From Erythrobacter mangrovi (GTDB lineage: Bacteria > Pseudomonadota > Alphaproteobacteria > Sphingomonadales > Sphingomonadaceae): a stretch of DNA of 64,000 bases. Below, one piece after another: positions 1-9,126 of this stretch. The translations under genes were made by a program, and so were the position numbers. The stretch spans positions 310,001 to 374,000 of the forward strand of contig NZ_CP053921.1 of assembly GCF_013260645.1 (NCBI RefSeq). Direction: 5' to 3'. The notes under the pieces are model-generated. The model saw only the letters and a list, made by a program, of their open reading frames with translations, had not been told where the DNA came from and did no database searches. Position 1 is the first letter of the stretch, and each line of letters starts with the position of its first letter.

Positions 1-236
1 CGCTCGAGGTGGGCGATGATCTTTTCGGCGAGCGCGCGGGGATTGGTACTCGCCTGCTTGGCGAGAACCATGGCCGCATTGGTCGCGAGGTCCCCATGCG
101 AGGGATCGCGGGGAGGCTCTACTGCAACGTTGGCGCGCGACACACCCGCCGGAAGGACGCCCTCCGCTTCCAGCGCGTTCAATACCGCATCGATCCGGGC
201 CGCGAAGGCCGCGTGAAGAGTCTGCATGTCAGCCAT
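1..236 (-). CDS. argS: Arginyl-tRNA synthetase, N-terminal part (gene continues past the left edge)
   Basis: Charges tRNA(Arg) with arginine in the cytoplasm. Only the first 78 codons lie in the window. They read as the ArgS-specific N-terminal domain, which binds the tRNA D-loop: a helical start followed by the typical '[18 protein letters not shown]' block at residues 38-55. The HIGH and KMSKS motifs would lie beyond the edge. The ATG at 234-236 is the natural start because the protein begins close to the usual ArgS N-terminus. A lipoprotein gene on the same strand lies just upstream and may share its transcript. The identification rests on this conserved block and is fairly safe despite the truncation. 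Confidence 0.85.
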   Translation of the reverse strand, partial: MADMQTLHAAFAARIDAVLNALEAEGVLPAGVSRANVAVEPPRDPSHGDLATNAAMVLAKQASTNPRALAEKIIAHLE

Positions 237-288
237 GCCGCGCGCCTAGCCCATTGGGCCAGAATCGCAAGCCGTCAGAGGCGTGCAA

Positions 289-939
289 TCAGCGAGTGGC
301 GTTGTAGCGCAGCTGCTCTTCGGTCAGCTGGAAACCGACCAGCAGTTCGAAGCTTGCGCGCTGGACGGCCGCCTTGACTGCAGGGTCGGCAAGCGGGTCG
401 AGCGCAGCGTCGGGGTCTCCGGGCCTGCGCTTGCGCGTGATCTGCTCGCGGATATCCGCAGGTAGAGAGGCATCTGCACGGTTCACAAACGCACCGGCCG
501 TGCCCCGAGCCTGCGCGCGCTCCTGCCCGTCAGCGAATTGAATCGTGACCTGGCCGACACGCTTGGTCACCACGGCGCTGCCGCCGCGCAGGACGGTAGA
601 GAAGTAGGGCAGGGTCACAGTCCGGGCGCCGCGGGTATCGCTACGCCTGGCCAGGACATCGAAGGTCGCCTCGGTATAGACCCGTTCGGGGCCATCGTCA
701 CAGCTCGAGCGCAGGTTGGTAATGACAGCACTAACATCGAGATCGGCCTGGGTGGTCGAACCGGGTGCGCGGAACGTCGTGATATCGCCGGTGTAGTCAG
801 GGATTCCAACTGCCGGGCAGGCGGTGCGGACAGCGGTGATGCCAACCCCGGCATCTAACACCAGATCGCCTTCCTTCTTGCAGCCGGTAAGCGCCAGCCC
901 GAGGGCAAGCACAGAGATGAGGCGATATCGGCTGGTCAT
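289..939 (-). CDS. Putative lipoprotein of unknown function
   Basis: A 216-residue exported protein of a type seen beside argS in sphingomonads; I do not recognise a named family. The start at 939 was chosen because it gives a clean lipoprotein signal peptide with lipobox LTGC (Cys20), and AAGGGA lies upstream. A longer frame reaching 996 would put a charged stretch before the signal. The mature part is soluble and rich in beta-strand-like segments. It has Cys pairs near residues 40 and 80 and a basic-acidic stretch (TRKRRPGDPDAALDPLADP) near residue 170. It is probably anchored in the inner leaflet of the outer membrane. The gap to argS is about 50 bp, so the two may be cotranscribed. Function unknown. 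Confidence 0.75.
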   Translation of the reverse strand: MTSRYRLISVLALGLALTGCKKEGDLVLDAGVGITAVRTACPAVGIPDYTGDITTFRAPGSTTQADLDVSAVITNLRSSCDDGPERVYTEATFDVLARRSDTRGARTVTLPYFSTVLRGGSAVVTKRVGQVTIQFADGQERAQARGTAGAFVNRADASLPADIREQITRKRRPGDPDAALDPLADPAVKAAVQRASFELLVGFQLTEEQLRYNATR

Positions 940-1036
940 GCGGCTTCGATTCCCTTGTCGCAATTCGTATTCTTGCCCCTCTTGGGGTGCGGACACGCCC
1001 TAGCTTGGGTCGGGCGAAAGCGCTAGAGGGCGGCAC

Positions 1037-2020
1037 ATGAACGCCCCCTTTCCATCCACCGCGCCTTCGCACGAGGGTTCCGAACGCCCCGTTCTCAAGC
1101 TGTTGATCGCAGCCCCGCGGGGTTTCTGCGCCGGCGTCGACCGGGCGATCGAAATCGTCGAGCGCGCGCTCGAAAAGTTTGGTTCTCCCGTCTACGTCCG
1201 GCACGAGATCGTCCACAACCGCTACGTGGTGGATTGCCTCAAGGACAAGGGCGCAATCTTTGTCGAGGAACTCGACGAGGTTCCTGACGATGCCCCTGTG
1301 GTGTTCAGCGCCCATGGCGTGCCCAAGTCTGTCCCGGCTGAAGCAGAGCGCCGCCAGCTGCTTTATGTCGACGCAACTTGCCCGCTGGTCAGCAAGGTTC
1401 ACCGTCAGGCCGAACGGCAAATCGAAAAGGGCCAGCACATCATCTTCATCGGCCATGCGGGGCACCCCGAGGTAATCGGGACGATGGGACAGGTGCCCGA
1501 AGGCAGAATCACGCTGGTCGAGACAATCGAAGATATTGCCGAGCTCAGCTTCACAGAGGCGGATGACATTTCCTTCCTCACGCAGACTACCTTGTCTGTC
1601 GACGACACGCGCGAGATCGTGGAAGCGCTGCAGGCACGTTATCCGCATATCGTGGCACCAAGGGCGGAAGACATCTGCTACGCGACCAGCAATCGCCAAG
1701 CGGCGGTCAAGCAGATTGCTCCCCAATGTGATTTGGTGCTGGTGATCGGTGCCCCAAATTCGTCCAATTCGCTACGACTGGTCGAAGTCGCGCAAAGGCT
1801 TGGCACGCAGGCGCGGCTGATCCAACGTGCGAGCGAGATCGATCCTGAGTGGATTGCGAACGTCAGCACGATCGGCCTTACTGCCGGGGCTTCTGCCCCG
1901 GAGAAGCTCGTGCGCGAGGTTGTCGATCGACTCGGCGAATGGCGCACTGTCGAAGAGGAAACCGTCGCTACCGCCGAAGAGAACATGGTCTTCAAGCTGC
2001 CCAGGCAGCTCACCGAATAA
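1037..2020 (+). CDS. ispH: 4-hydroxy-3-methylbut-2-enyl diphosphate reductase
   Basis: Last step of the MEP isoprenoid pathway: a [4Fe-4S] enzyme that converts HMBPP to IPP and DMAPP in the cytoplasm. The 327-residue protein has the normal IspH length plus a short N-terminal extension of about 20 residues. Three cluster cysteines are visible in family context: Cys31 in '[13 protein letters not shown]', Cys115 in '[11 protein letters not shown]', and the Cys near 214 in '[11 protein letters not shown]'. The acid-base Glu/His environment (VFSAHGVP) is present. The stop codon abuts the GTG start of thrB, so the two are probably translationally coupled in one operon with rnhA. Confidence 0.97.
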   Translation: MNAPFPSTAPSHEGSERPVLKLLIAAPRGFCAGVDRAIEIVERALEKFGSPVYVRHEIVHNRYVVDCLKDKGAIFVEELDEVPDDAPVVFSAHGVPKSVPAEAERRQLLYVDATCPLVSKVHRQAERQIEKGQHIIFIGHAGHPEVIGTMGQVPEGRITLVETIEDIAELSFTEADDISFLTQTTLSVDDTREIVEALQARYPHIVAPRAEDICYATSNRQAAVKQIAPQCDLVLVIGAPNSSNSLRLVEVAQRLGTQARLIQRASEIDPEWIANVSTIGLTAGASAPEKLVREVVDRLGEWRTVEEETVATAEENMVFKLPRQLTE

Positions 2021-2980
2021 GTGGCGGTCTACACTCATCTCGGTGCCGAAGACCTGGCGGAATTGATCGCGGCCTATGACGTCGGCGAACTGGTTTCGGC
2101 CAAGGGCATTGCCGAAGGCGTTTCCAATTCGAACTGGCTGATCGAAACCACCCGTGCCCGCTATATCCTGACGATGTACGAGCTGCGCATTGACACAGCG
2201 CATCTCCCTTTCTTCCTTGGCCTGCTCGATCATCTTTCTGCTAAGGGCTGCCCAGTCCCGCGCACGATCCACGATTGTGATGGCGCTGCCTTCCGCATGA
2301 TCGAAGACAAGGCTGTGGCACTGATCGAATTCTTGCCCGGTGTTTCGGTCGATCACCCCACGCCGGGTCAGGCCAAGGCTGTTGGTAGTGCATTGGCGCA
2401 ATTGCACCATGCCGTTGCCGATTTCCCGATGCAGGGCATACAGACGATGGGCCTGGCCGAATGGGACCGCCTGATCCACCAATGCGGTTCGGAGAGGCTC
2501 GACACGATTTCACCCGGCCTGTCTGACTTGGCCTATGAAGAACTGTCTTATCTCGCGATGCACTGGCCCGGCGGCCTGCCGCATGGGGTGGTTCACTGTG
2601 ACCTCTTCCCCGACAATGTGCTGATGCTCGGCGACAGGGTATCGGGCCTCATCGACTTCTACTTCTCGGCCGACGACTTTTTTGCCTACGATCTGGCCGT
2701 CACCCACGCGGCGTGGTGCTTCAGTCCCGGCGGGCACCAGTTCCGACCGGAGATTTCCAGCGCGCTCCTTGCCGGATATGCCTCCGGTCGCGCGCTTTCT
2801 GATGAAGAGCGCGATCAGATGCCCGTCCTCCTGCGCGGTGCCTGCATGCGCTTCCTGTCATCGCGCGCCTACGACTGGGTCTTTACCCCGACCGATGCCC
2901 TGGTGGTCCGCAAGGACCCAATGGATTTTGCGCGGAGGCTGGATTTCTACCGAGCGAACGGCAAAGAGCTGTTTGCATGA
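2021..2980 (+). CDS. thrB: Homoserine kinase (aminoglycoside-phosphotransferase-fold type)
   Basis: Phosphorylates L-homoserine on the way to threonine. At 319 residues it matches the APH-fold ThrB of proteobacteria rather than the GHMP-fold enzyme of E. coli. The N-lobe has the 'GVSNSNW' nucleotide loop at residues 33-39. The C-lobe carries the kinase catalytic loop '[13 protein letters not shown]' near residue 195 and a DFG-equivalent 'IDFYFS' shortly after. The GTG start directly follows the ispH stop, and the stop overlaps the rnhA ATG by 4 bp (ATGA). The ispH-thrB-rnhA order is a recurrent alphaproteobacterial arrangement. Confidence 0.95.
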   Translation: MAVYTHLGAEDLAELIAAYDVGELVSAKGIAEGVSNSNWLIETTRARYILTMYELRIDTAHLPFFLGLLDHLSAKGCPVPRTIHDCDGAAFRMIEDKAVALIEFLPGVSVDHPTPGQAKAVGSALAQLHHAVADFPMQGIQTMGLAEWDRLIHQCGSERLDTISPGLSDLAYEELSYLAMHWPGGLPHGVVHCDLFPDNVLMLGDRVSGLIDFYFSADDFFAYDLAVTHAAWCFSPGGHQFRPEISSALLAGYASGRALSDEERDQMPVLLRGACMRFLSSRAYDWVFTPTDALVVRKDPMDFARRLDFYRANGKELFA

Positions 2981-3423
2981 AGAAAATCGAATTGTTCACT
3001 GACGGCGCCTGCAAAGGGAATCCCGGTCCAGGCGGCTGGGGAGCGCTGTTGCGCATGGGTCGTCACGAAAAGGAAATGTCGGGCGGCGAATCCGACACGA
3101 CCAACAATCGCATGGAAATGACTGCCGCGATCCAGGGGTTGTCGGCGCTGATCGAACCGTGCGAGGTCGATCTCTATACCGACAGCAAGTACCTGATCGA
3201 CGGAATCACCCGTTGGGTTCATGGCTGGAAGAAGAACGGCTGGGTAAACGCCAGCAAGAAACCGGTCCGCAACCCCGAACTATGGCATGACCTGATCGAA
3301 CTGACGGCGCGACACAAGGTCACCTGGCATTGGGTCAGGGGCCACAATGGCCATCCGGAAAACGAGCGGGTCGATCGCCTCGCCAGCGACGCCGCAGAAC
3401 GCATCGCCGCCGGCGAAGGCTAA
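2977..3423 (+). CDS. rnhA: Ribonuclease HI
   Basis: Cleaves the RNA strand of RNA-DNA hybrids, for example R-loops and Okazaki primers. At 148 residues it is the normal bacterial RNase HI size. All four metal-binding acids of the family are present in context: Asp9 ([12 protein letters not shown]), Glu47 (NNRMEM), Asp69 ([11 protein letters not shown]) and Asp133 (ENERVDRLA). The basic 'handle' segment [15 protein letters not shown] (residues 83-97) is intact. It starts inside thrB with a 4-bp overlap, so translation is probably coupled. It converges with the DUF1508 gene 7 bp downstream. Confidence 0.97.
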   Translation: MKKIELFTDGACKGNPGPGGWGALLRMGRHEKEMSGGESDTTNNRMEMTAAIQGLSALIEPCEVDLYTDSKYLIDGITRWVHGWKKNGWVNASKKPVRNPELWHDLIELTARHKVTWHWVRGHNGHPENERVDRLASDAAERIAAGEG

Positions 3424-3429
3424 GGCCGC

Positions 3430-3606
3430 TCAACTGTTGTCGATAACCTCAGCGCCCGGGCCGTTCTTCTTGATGGAGTCGATAGCGTTCTGCGCGCTCG
3501 CCTTGGTGCTGTAACCTTCGGTCGAGAACATCACTTCCGAATTGTACTTGAAGCGCACTCGGAACTCGCCAGCCTTGTCCTTATAGATCTCGAAGTGGTG
3601 TGCCAT
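3430..3606 (-). CDS. DUF1508 (YegP-like) small protein
   Basis: A 58-residue protein with a single YegP/DUF1508 repeat: it opens 'MAHHFEIYKDKAGEFRVRFK', then has a 'STEGYSTKASAQNAIDSIKK' block and ends 'GAEVIDNS'. E. coli YegP carries two such repeats; single-repeat forms are common in alphaproteobacteria. The molecular role is unknown. It lies 63 bp downstream of the FAD oxidoreductase gene on the same strand and may be the last gene of that transcript, or have its own promoter. The family call is confident from the repeat pattern. Confidence 0.88.
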   Translation of the reverse strand: MAHHFEIYKDKAGEFRVRFKYNSEVMFSTEGYSTKASAQNAIDSIKKNGPGAEVIDNS

Positions 3607-3669
3607 CCCAGCAGCTCTCCTACTTTGGTGTTGTTTCGTCCACCAGCCTAACGACTTTGTCGAGCTTGG

Positions 3670-4761
3670 CTAGCCGAAGCGCGCCGGGTCATAAATTGTC
3701 GCGTCTATCGCGCTCGTCATTTCGTCGCGCTCGCTACCAAGGAGTAGCTGTGCCGCAAGTCGTGCCGCGGCCGGGGATGTCTGGATGCCGTAGCCACCTT
3801 GGCCGGCGAACCAGGCAAACCCTTCGCAGCGGGGATCCTTCCCATAGACCGGACAGCGATCGGGCGCGAAGCTGCGCAATCCTGCCCACTTGCGCTCGAT
3901 CGCACCAATTTTCCATTCGACCGCGCGTTCGAAGCGGTCGATCGCTTCTGCTACGTCCAGTTCTTCGGGTGCGGCATCGCAGGGCACACTGGGCGTCTCA
4001 TCATGCGGGCACAGCCAGAGCCGCCCGGACTCAGGCTTGAAATAGAAGCCTCCGGCAATGTCGAGCACAAGCGGCAGATCCGCTGGCGCCGGTGGATCGA
4101 CCCGCAACTGCACCACGGTACGGCGTAGCGGCACAATCCCGAGCGGACGTGCGCCGGCAATGTCTGCGATCTCATCGGCCCACGCCCCCGCGGCGTTGAC
4201 CAGGGTCTGCGCGCGAAATGTATCGCCGCGCTCGGTTGCAAGGTTCCACACGCCTCCGCGCCGCTCCGCCCTTGCAAGTCGCGCACGCACCTGCAGATCG
4301 ACCCCGCCGTGCTTCGCGAGTGAAAGATAATGGGCATGCAACGCGGCAACGTCGATATCGGCGCAGGCCGGCTCCCACACCGCGCCGGTCCAGTCCGCGC
4401 GCAACCCGGGCAAGCGCTGCGCAAGGCTCGCGGCATCGAGACGCTCGATGGTGACGCCGGTGGGCGCGAAGCGCTCCATGAATGCGTCCAGCTCGGACTC
4501 ATCCGCCGCCCGCGCGATGTAAAGTGCGCCTCGCGGTGTGAGGAACCCGCCGTCGCGCAGATAGGGTCCGGAAGCCAGCGTGAGGGGAACGATCTCGGGC
4601 CCACCATAGCATTCTTCCCAGAATGCGGCGGACCGCCCAGTCGCATGGTAGCCGGGATGATCCTCGGCCTCGAGCAACACCACACTGACGCCCTCTGCCG
4701 CAAGTTCGGCGGCAAGGCTGGCCCCGGCTATACCGGCCCCTATTATCGCGAAGTCATGCAT
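3670..4761 (-). CDS. FAD-dependent amine/amino-acid oxidoreductase (DAO family)
   Basis: A 363-residue flavoprotein of the D-amino-acid oxidase/dehydrogenase superfamily (DadA, glycine oxidase, sarcosine oxidase relatives). The Rossmann FAD motif GAGIAG is at residues 8-13, right at the N-terminus. It is followed by the acidic ribose-binding end of strand 2 (VVLLEAEDHPG) and the 'HATGRSAA' segment that contacts FAD. The C-terminal 'WFAGQGGYGIQTSPAAARLAA' region is the usual second FAD contact. No signal peptide or membrane segment is seen, so it is cytoplasmic or peripheral. The substrate cannot be told from sequence. It begins 2 bp after the hydrolase stop, so the two form an operon. Confidence 0.85.
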   Translation of the reverse strand: MHDFAIIGAGIAGASLAAELAAEGVSVVLLEAEDHPGYHATGRSAAFWEECYGGPEIVPLTLASGPYLRDGGFLTPRGALYIARAADESELDAFMERFAPTGVTIERLDAASLAQRLPGLRADWTGAVWEPACADIDVAALHAHYLSLAKHGGVDLQVRARLARAERRGGVWNLATERGDTFRAQTLVNAAGAWADEIADIAGARPLGIVPLRRTVVQLRVDPPAPADLPLVLDIAGGFYFKPESGRLWLCPHDETPSVPCDAAPEELDVAEAIDRFERAVEWKIGAIERKWAGLRSFAPDRCPVYGKDPRCEGFAWFAGQGGYGIQTSPAAARLAAQLLLGSERDEMTSAIDATIYDPARFG

Positions 4762-4763
4762 GA

Positions 4764-5726
4764 TCAGGTTCGGGCTGGCGCTACCCGGTCAAGGAATTCG
4801 GCGATCGCCGCCATCGCCTGGTCACGCACAGCATCCACTTCCCTCAGTATCTCATGGTGCGCTTCCTTGCCGAAGACGACCAGCTCGCCCTGGGGCAGGC
4901 GTTCGGCGGCACGTACCGCCGCCGGATGGCTGACCAGCTTGTCGTTCGAGGTTGAAACCATCAACACCGGTACGTGGACCGCCTCGAGTGCACCCTTGGC
5001 TTCAAGCACACGGCTCGAGGCATAGGCCCGCTCGACCCAGCCCCAGCTTCCCGGCCCCATCACCAGTTCGGGCCGCTTCTCGCGCCACCACAGCTCATCG
5101 GCATAGCGTTCGCCATCATGGCTGAGCAGGTCGCGCCGACGCGCTGGGATTTCCCCGGGCTTCTCGCTCCACTTCCAGGCGGGACGGGTTGGCTTGCCGA
5201 CCATGCACATCAACTTGGCCACTCCCTGGAGCAAGAACAGCGGAAGCGGCGGCCCCGACATGCCCAGCATTGGCGCACTGAGCACTACCGCATCCGGATC
5301 AACTGCATGCGCGACAAGGGCACGCATCACGACATGGCCGCCCATCGAATGTGCAGCGAGGATATGCGGCCCGGGCGTCGCCGCCTTCCAGTCGCTCCAC
5401 AATGCGGTCAGATCATCGACCCATTGCGAGAAGTCGCCGATATGCCCTGTAACCGCGTCGTCACCCAAGCGACCTGAACCGGCCTGCCCGCGCCAGTCGG
5501 TAGCGGTAACCCGCCAACCCGCACGGTTCCATTGATCGAGCGTCTCAAGGTATTTCTCGTAGAAATCGCCTCGCCCTGGCAGGAACAGGATCGAGCCGCG
5601 CGGCGGCGCACCGGCCGGCCAGTCGATCCTGCGCAACGCGTAGCCGTCAGGCGCTTCCCAGCTGCTTTCACGCGCCCGAGCAGGAATGGCTCGACGATCG
5701 ATCTTTGGTAAGGCTGGCTGATCCAA
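4764..5726 (-). CDS. Alpha/beta hydrolase (serine aminopeptidase / lysophospholipase type)
   Basis: A cytoplasmic alpha/beta-fold hydrolase of the Hydrolase_4 type related to monoacylglycerol lipases and PldB. With the TTG start at 5726 it has 320 residues. This start has GGAG/GGGAA upstream, whereas extending to an ATG at 5828 would run past the divergent cpaA start. The nucleophile elbow is AHSMGG (Ser127), a variant of GxSxG with Ala at the first position. An Asp candidate (STSNDKLVS) and a His candidate (KEAHHEI) follow in the expected order. The oxyanion strand is 'GSILFLPGRG'. It is the first gene of a minus-strand pair with the FAD oxidoreductase. Substrate unknown; the start choice is moderately certain. 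Confidence 0.85.
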   Translation of the reverse strand: MDQPALPKIDRRAIPARARESSWEAPDGYALRRIDWPAGAPPRGSILFLPGRGDFYEKYLETLDQWNRAGWRVTATDWRGQAGSGRLGDDAVTGHIGDFSQWVDDLTALWSDWKAATPGPHILAAHSMGGHVVMRALVAHAVDPDAVVLSAPMLGMSGPPLPLFLLQGVAKLMCMVGKPTRPAWKWSEKPGEIPARRRDLLSHDGERYADELWWREKRPELVMGPGSWGWVERAYASSRVLEAKGALEAVHVPVLMVSTSNDKLVSHPAAVRAAERLPQGELVVFGKEAHHEILREVDAVRDQAMAAIAEFLDRVAPART

Positions 5727-5808
5727 GGCTTCCCGCGCTCCGCTATGGTTACTATTTGGTAAGCCATGTTCTGTAGCACTCCCGACGGCAAGACCTTCGG
5801 GGGGCAAG

Positions 5809-6300
5809 ATGGCCAGTTTCGATTTCACCTACGTATTGCTCGGCGGCTTGGCAATCGCACTGCTGATTGCTGCCGCTACCGACCTCAAGAGTCGACAGAT
5901 CGGTAACAAGCTCAACGCCGCCATCGCCCTTGCAGCACCGCTCTGGTGGTGGACAAGCGGCCTCTCGCTTTGGCCGGATGCGGCAACTCAGCTGGGTTTT
6001 GCCGCGATCGTATTCTCGATCTGCTGCTTGCTCTTTGCGATCCGCCAGATGGGCGGTGGCGACGTCAAGCTGCTGACCGCGCTTGCGCTTTGGATACCAC
6101 CCTATCCATTCCTCAAGCTCGTGATCGTCATGGCGCTCGTTGGTGGGCTCCTGACGGTCGTATTTGCCGCAATTCACTTTCTGCGCCGCCGCAAGGATCG
6201 CATTGCGATCCCCTACGGCCTCGCCATCGCTGTCGCTGGTCTTTGGGTGCTTGGTACCGAACCGCTTGGCCGCGCCGCATCGGCGACAGGAATGGGTTGA
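5809..6300 (+). CDS. cpaA: Type IV prepilin peptidase of the Tad system
   Basis: An integral inner-membrane aspartyl protease (A24 family) that cleaves the leader from Flp-type prepilins. The 163-residue protein is the short CpaA/TadV form without the methylase domain. Both catalytic aspartates are present: Asp25 in ATDLKSRQI and Asp85 in MGGGDVKLL (the GxGD-type site). About five hydrophobic segments are visible. A strong ribosome site (GGGGGG) precedes the ATG. It heads the Tad locus, 92 bp before cpaB, and is divergent from the hydrolase gene. No Flp pilin gene, its expected substrate, is found in the window. Confidence 0.93.
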   Translation: MASFDFTYVLLGGLAIALLIAAATDLKSRQIGNKLNAAIALAAPLWWWTSGLSLWPDAATQLGFAAIVFSICCLLFAIRQMGGGDVKLLTALALWIPPYPFLKLVIVMALVGGLLTVVFAAIHFLRRRKDRIAIPYGLAIAVAGLWVLGTEPLGRAASATGMG

Positions 6301-6392
6301 AAACCCGATTTTAACCAATTCGGCCGTAAGGCTTGAAACCATACTTGCCCGCATCGGGATTACCGCGGGTCATTTGAGGGGGCTAAATAGCC

Positions 6393-7484
6393 ATGGATAG
6401 GAAGAAGCTGCTTCTGCTGGTAGGTGCGCTGATCATCGCGGTCGGGACTGCTCTGATTGCACGAAGCATGTTCGCGGGTGCTTCGGCGCCGCAGGCCGAA
6501 GCCGCACAGGTCGAACCGCAGGGCCCGAAGGTCCTCGTTGCCCAGCGTGCACTGCCGGTTGGCACTATCATTTCGGCCGATGCCATCGGTTATCAGCTGT
6601 GGCCTCAAGAACTGGTGCAGGATGCGTACTTCCTCGAAGGCGAGGCCGACATGGCCAAGCTACTCGGAACCGTGGTCCGCCACCCCATCACCGCGGGTGA
6701 GCCAGTCACCCAAGGCTCGTTGGTAAGTCCGGGCGACCGCGGCTTCCTCGCTGCCGCCCTCACTCCAGGCATGCGCGCCATTACCGTTCCCGTTTCGGCC
6801 CAGTCGGGCGTCGCGGGCTTCGTCTTCCCGGGCGACCGGGTCGACATGGTGCTGACCCAGACCATCACGGGCGCTGAAGAGAGCTCACTGAAAGCGTCGG
6901 AAACCATCATTCGTAACCTTCGTGTGCTGGCAACCGACCAGTCAACCACGCAGGAAAAGGGCGAAGATGGTTCGACCATCGTCAAGGCTTTCCGGACGGT
7001 CACGCTCGAAGTGACACCGGTCATCGCCGAAAAGATCGCGGTAGCTCAGACCATCGGCACGCTAAGCCTATCGCTGCGTTCGCTGGCGGACGGTCAGAGC
7101 GACCTCGAGCGTCGCATTGCTTCGGGCGATGTCAGGATCCCCGATGGCGTCTCGCCCGAGGAAGAAGAAAAAATGCTGCGCGATGCAATGGCTCGTCCCG
7201 ATGACAGCAAGAGCACCTATGTGACCGGTGGCGACGTGTCACGCTTCCAGCGTAGCACAATTCCCGCCCAGAGGGCACCGACCGGTTCGTCGGCTTCGGG
7301 AGCGTCCCCCTCAGGCTTTGGAGGTCCGGCTCGCACGGGCCCTAGCGTCCGAGTGACTCGTGGCAAAACCACCGAGGAGGTCCCCGTTGAAAAGGGCGCA
7401 GGCCGCATCCTTTCAGCCCAGTCGCAGGGCCTCAACAGCGCAGCACAGACCGTGCCAGTCGCCAGTGCATCGATGATCCGATGA
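6393..7484 (+). CDS. cpaB: Flp pilus assembly protein CpaB
   Basis: A periplasmic/inner-membrane component of the Tad pilus machine, thought to connect with the CpaC secretin. The 363-residue protein has one N-terminal transmembrane segment (residues 6-23). A SAF domain begins 'VLVAQRALPVGTIISADA' (residues 47-64), followed by the RcpC/CpaB domain with 'AITVPVSAQSGVAGFVFPGD' near residue 130. The last 90 residues are a low-complexity Ser/Pro/Gly-rich tail. GAGGGGG precedes the ATG. The stop overlaps an upstream alternative ATG of cpaC. Confidence 0.94.
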   Translation: MDRKKLLLLVGALIIAVGTALIARSMFAGASAPQAEAAQVEPQGPKVLVAQRALPVGTIISADAIGYQLWPQELVQDAYFLEGEADMAKLLGTVVRHPITAGEPVTQGSLVSPGDRGFLAAALTPGMRAITVPVSAQSGVAGFVFPGDRVDMVLTQTITGAEESSLKASETIIRNLRVLATDQSTTQEKGEDGSTIVKAFRTVTLEVTPVIAEKIAVAQTIGTLSLSLRSLADGQSDLERRIASGDVRIPDGVSPEEEEKMLRDAMARPDDSKSTYVTGGDVSRFQRSTIPAQRAPTGSSASGASPSGFGGPARTGPSVRVTRGKTTEEVPVEKGAGRILSAQSQGLNSAAQTVPVASASMIR

Positions 7485-7525
7485 GCCAGAACCAGCAGAC
7501 AGGAAGCCATTCAGGGGGCAATTCC

Positions 7526-9112
7526 ATGAACCGTCGTCTCTCCACTAAAGTGCTGCTCGCCAGCCTGGCGTTCGCGCCGCTGATCAGCATCCCGGCGAAT
7601 GTCGCAACCGCACAGTCGGTTGCCCGGCCGGCCAATGATCTCGTCCTTTCGATCGGTCGCGGTGAGCTTGTCACCGTGCCCGGTACGATGGCGGACGTCT
7701 TCGTCGCGGACGACAGCATTGCGGACGTTCAGGTCAAGTCACAGCGACAGCTATACGTCTTCGGCAAGGCCGGCGGCGAAACGACGGTCTACGCCAGCAA
7801 CGCTGCAGGCGACATCGTCTGGTCGACCAACGTTCGCGTCGGTTCGAACATCGACAGCATCGACCAGATGCTCGCGCTGGCGATGCCTGCAGCTAAAGTC
7901 GCCGTTTCCACCATGGGTACCAATACGGTGCTGCTGACGGGGACCGTCGCAGCGCCCGAAGATGCTTCGGAGGCCCAGCGCCTGGTTGAAGCATTTGTCG
8001 GTGAGGATACCAACGTGATCAGCCGTCTCAAGATGGCTACGCCGCTGCAGGTCAACCTGCAGGTGCGCTTCGCCGAGGTCAGCCGCACATTGGTACGCGA
8101 TATCGGTAGCAACCTGACGACGGTCGATAGCACTGGCGGCTTCAAGTTTGGGGTCGGTACCGGTCGCGGAGCCTTCTCCCAGGTTACTCCTTCAGGCATC
8201 GACCCAACGACAGGTCAGCGCTTTCCGGCGGGCCCAGTCGCCGTCGGTACCAACTACGAAGGCGATGGCTTCACGATCGTCGACCAAGTCAACCGAGGCA
8301 GCACTATCGCTGGTTTCGGTCGCTTTCTCGGCTTGGACTTGCTCGGTGCGCTCGACCTTGGTGAACAGGTCGGCCTCGTCACGACCCTGTCAGAGCCTAA
8401 CCTGACCGCGTTGTCGGGTGAGACAGCAGAATTCCTTGCAGGTGGTGAATTCCCGATCCCGCAAAGTCAGGGACTCGGCACGACTTCGGTCGAGTACAAG
8501 AAGTACGGTGTCAGCCTGACCTACACACCAACAGTGTTGTCGAACGGTCGCATCTCAATCCGCGTTCGTCCGGAAGTTTCCGAACTTTCGACCCGCGGCG
8601 CAGTGATCGTCAACGGCTTCCAGATCCCGGCTCTCACGACACGCCGGGCCGAGACCACGATCGAACTCGGCTCGGGTCAGAGCTTCATGATTGCCGGTCT
8701 GATGCAGAATAGTTCGCAAAACCAGCTGCAGAAGACTCCTGGGCTCGGTGATGTGCCGATCCTTGGCAACCTGTTCCGTTCGAAGAGCTACCAAAAGGGC
8801 GAGACCGAGCTTGTGATCGTCGTCACCCCTTACCTGGTCAAGCCCGTCAATGCGAACGACATTGTCCTGCCGACGGATGGTTTCCGGGCTCCCAATGAGA
8901 TCCAGAGCATCATCGGTTACATGGAGAACAACGGCAAGAGTGGCGAACAGCGCCCGTCGCCGACGATGCGCGAGAGCACCGAGCCGCCGACCCCGGGCCT
9001 GTCGCAGGCTCAGCCCGTCGGACAAGCCAATGTCGCAACCGGCCCGGCCCAGCCGCGCCGTGCCGAGGCTGATGTCGATACCGACGCCAAGCCCGGCTTC
9101 AGCTTCGAGTGA
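7526..9112 (+). CDS. cpaC: Tad pilus outer-membrane secretin CpaC (RcpA)
   Basis: Forms the outer-membrane channel of the Tad pilus. The start at 7526 is preferred over an ATG at 7481 because GGGGGC lies just upstream and it gives a standard signal peptide ending ...NVATAQS (cleavage near residue 30). The 528-residue protein has an N-terminal pilus/secretin N0-like domain (about 35-105), a BON-like region, and the secretin domain (about 250-440). The latter includes the 'VGLVTTLSEPNLTALSGETA' motif and the conserved 'LGDVPILGNLFRSK' near residue 400. The tail is Pro/Ser-rich. The stop is 14 bp before cpaD. Confidence 0.95.
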   Translation: MNRRLSTKVLLASLAFAPLISIPANVATAQSVARPANDLVLSIGRGELVTVPGTMADVFVADDSIADVQVKSQRQLYVFGKAGGETTVYASNAAGDIVWSTNVRVGSNIDSIDQMLALAMPAAKVAVSTMGTNTVLLTGTVAAPEDASEAQRLVEAFVGEDTNVISRLKMATPLQVNLQVRFAEVSRTLVRDIGSNLTTVDSTGGFKFGVGTGRGAFSQVTPSGIDPTTGQRFPAGPVAVGTNYEGDGFTIVDQVNRGSTIAGFGRFLGLDLLGALDLGEQVGLVTTLSEPNLTALSGETAEFLAGGEFPIPQSQGLGTTSVEYKKYGVSLTYTPTVLSNGRISIRVRPEVSELSTRGAVIVNGFQIPALTTRRAETTIELGSGQSFMIAGLMQNSSQNQLQKTPGLGDVPILGNLFRSKSYQKGETELVIVVTPYLVKPVNANDIVLPTDGFRAPNEIQSIIGYMENNGKSGEQRPSPTMRESTEPPTPGLSQAQPVGQANVATGPAQPRRAEADVDTDAKPGFSFE

Positions 9113-9126
9113 GAAGGACAAGAGTG

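Noticed and set aside
7481..7525. Longer cpaC starting at 7481
   Set aside because: It lacks a ribosome site and would put 15 polar residues before the signal peptide.
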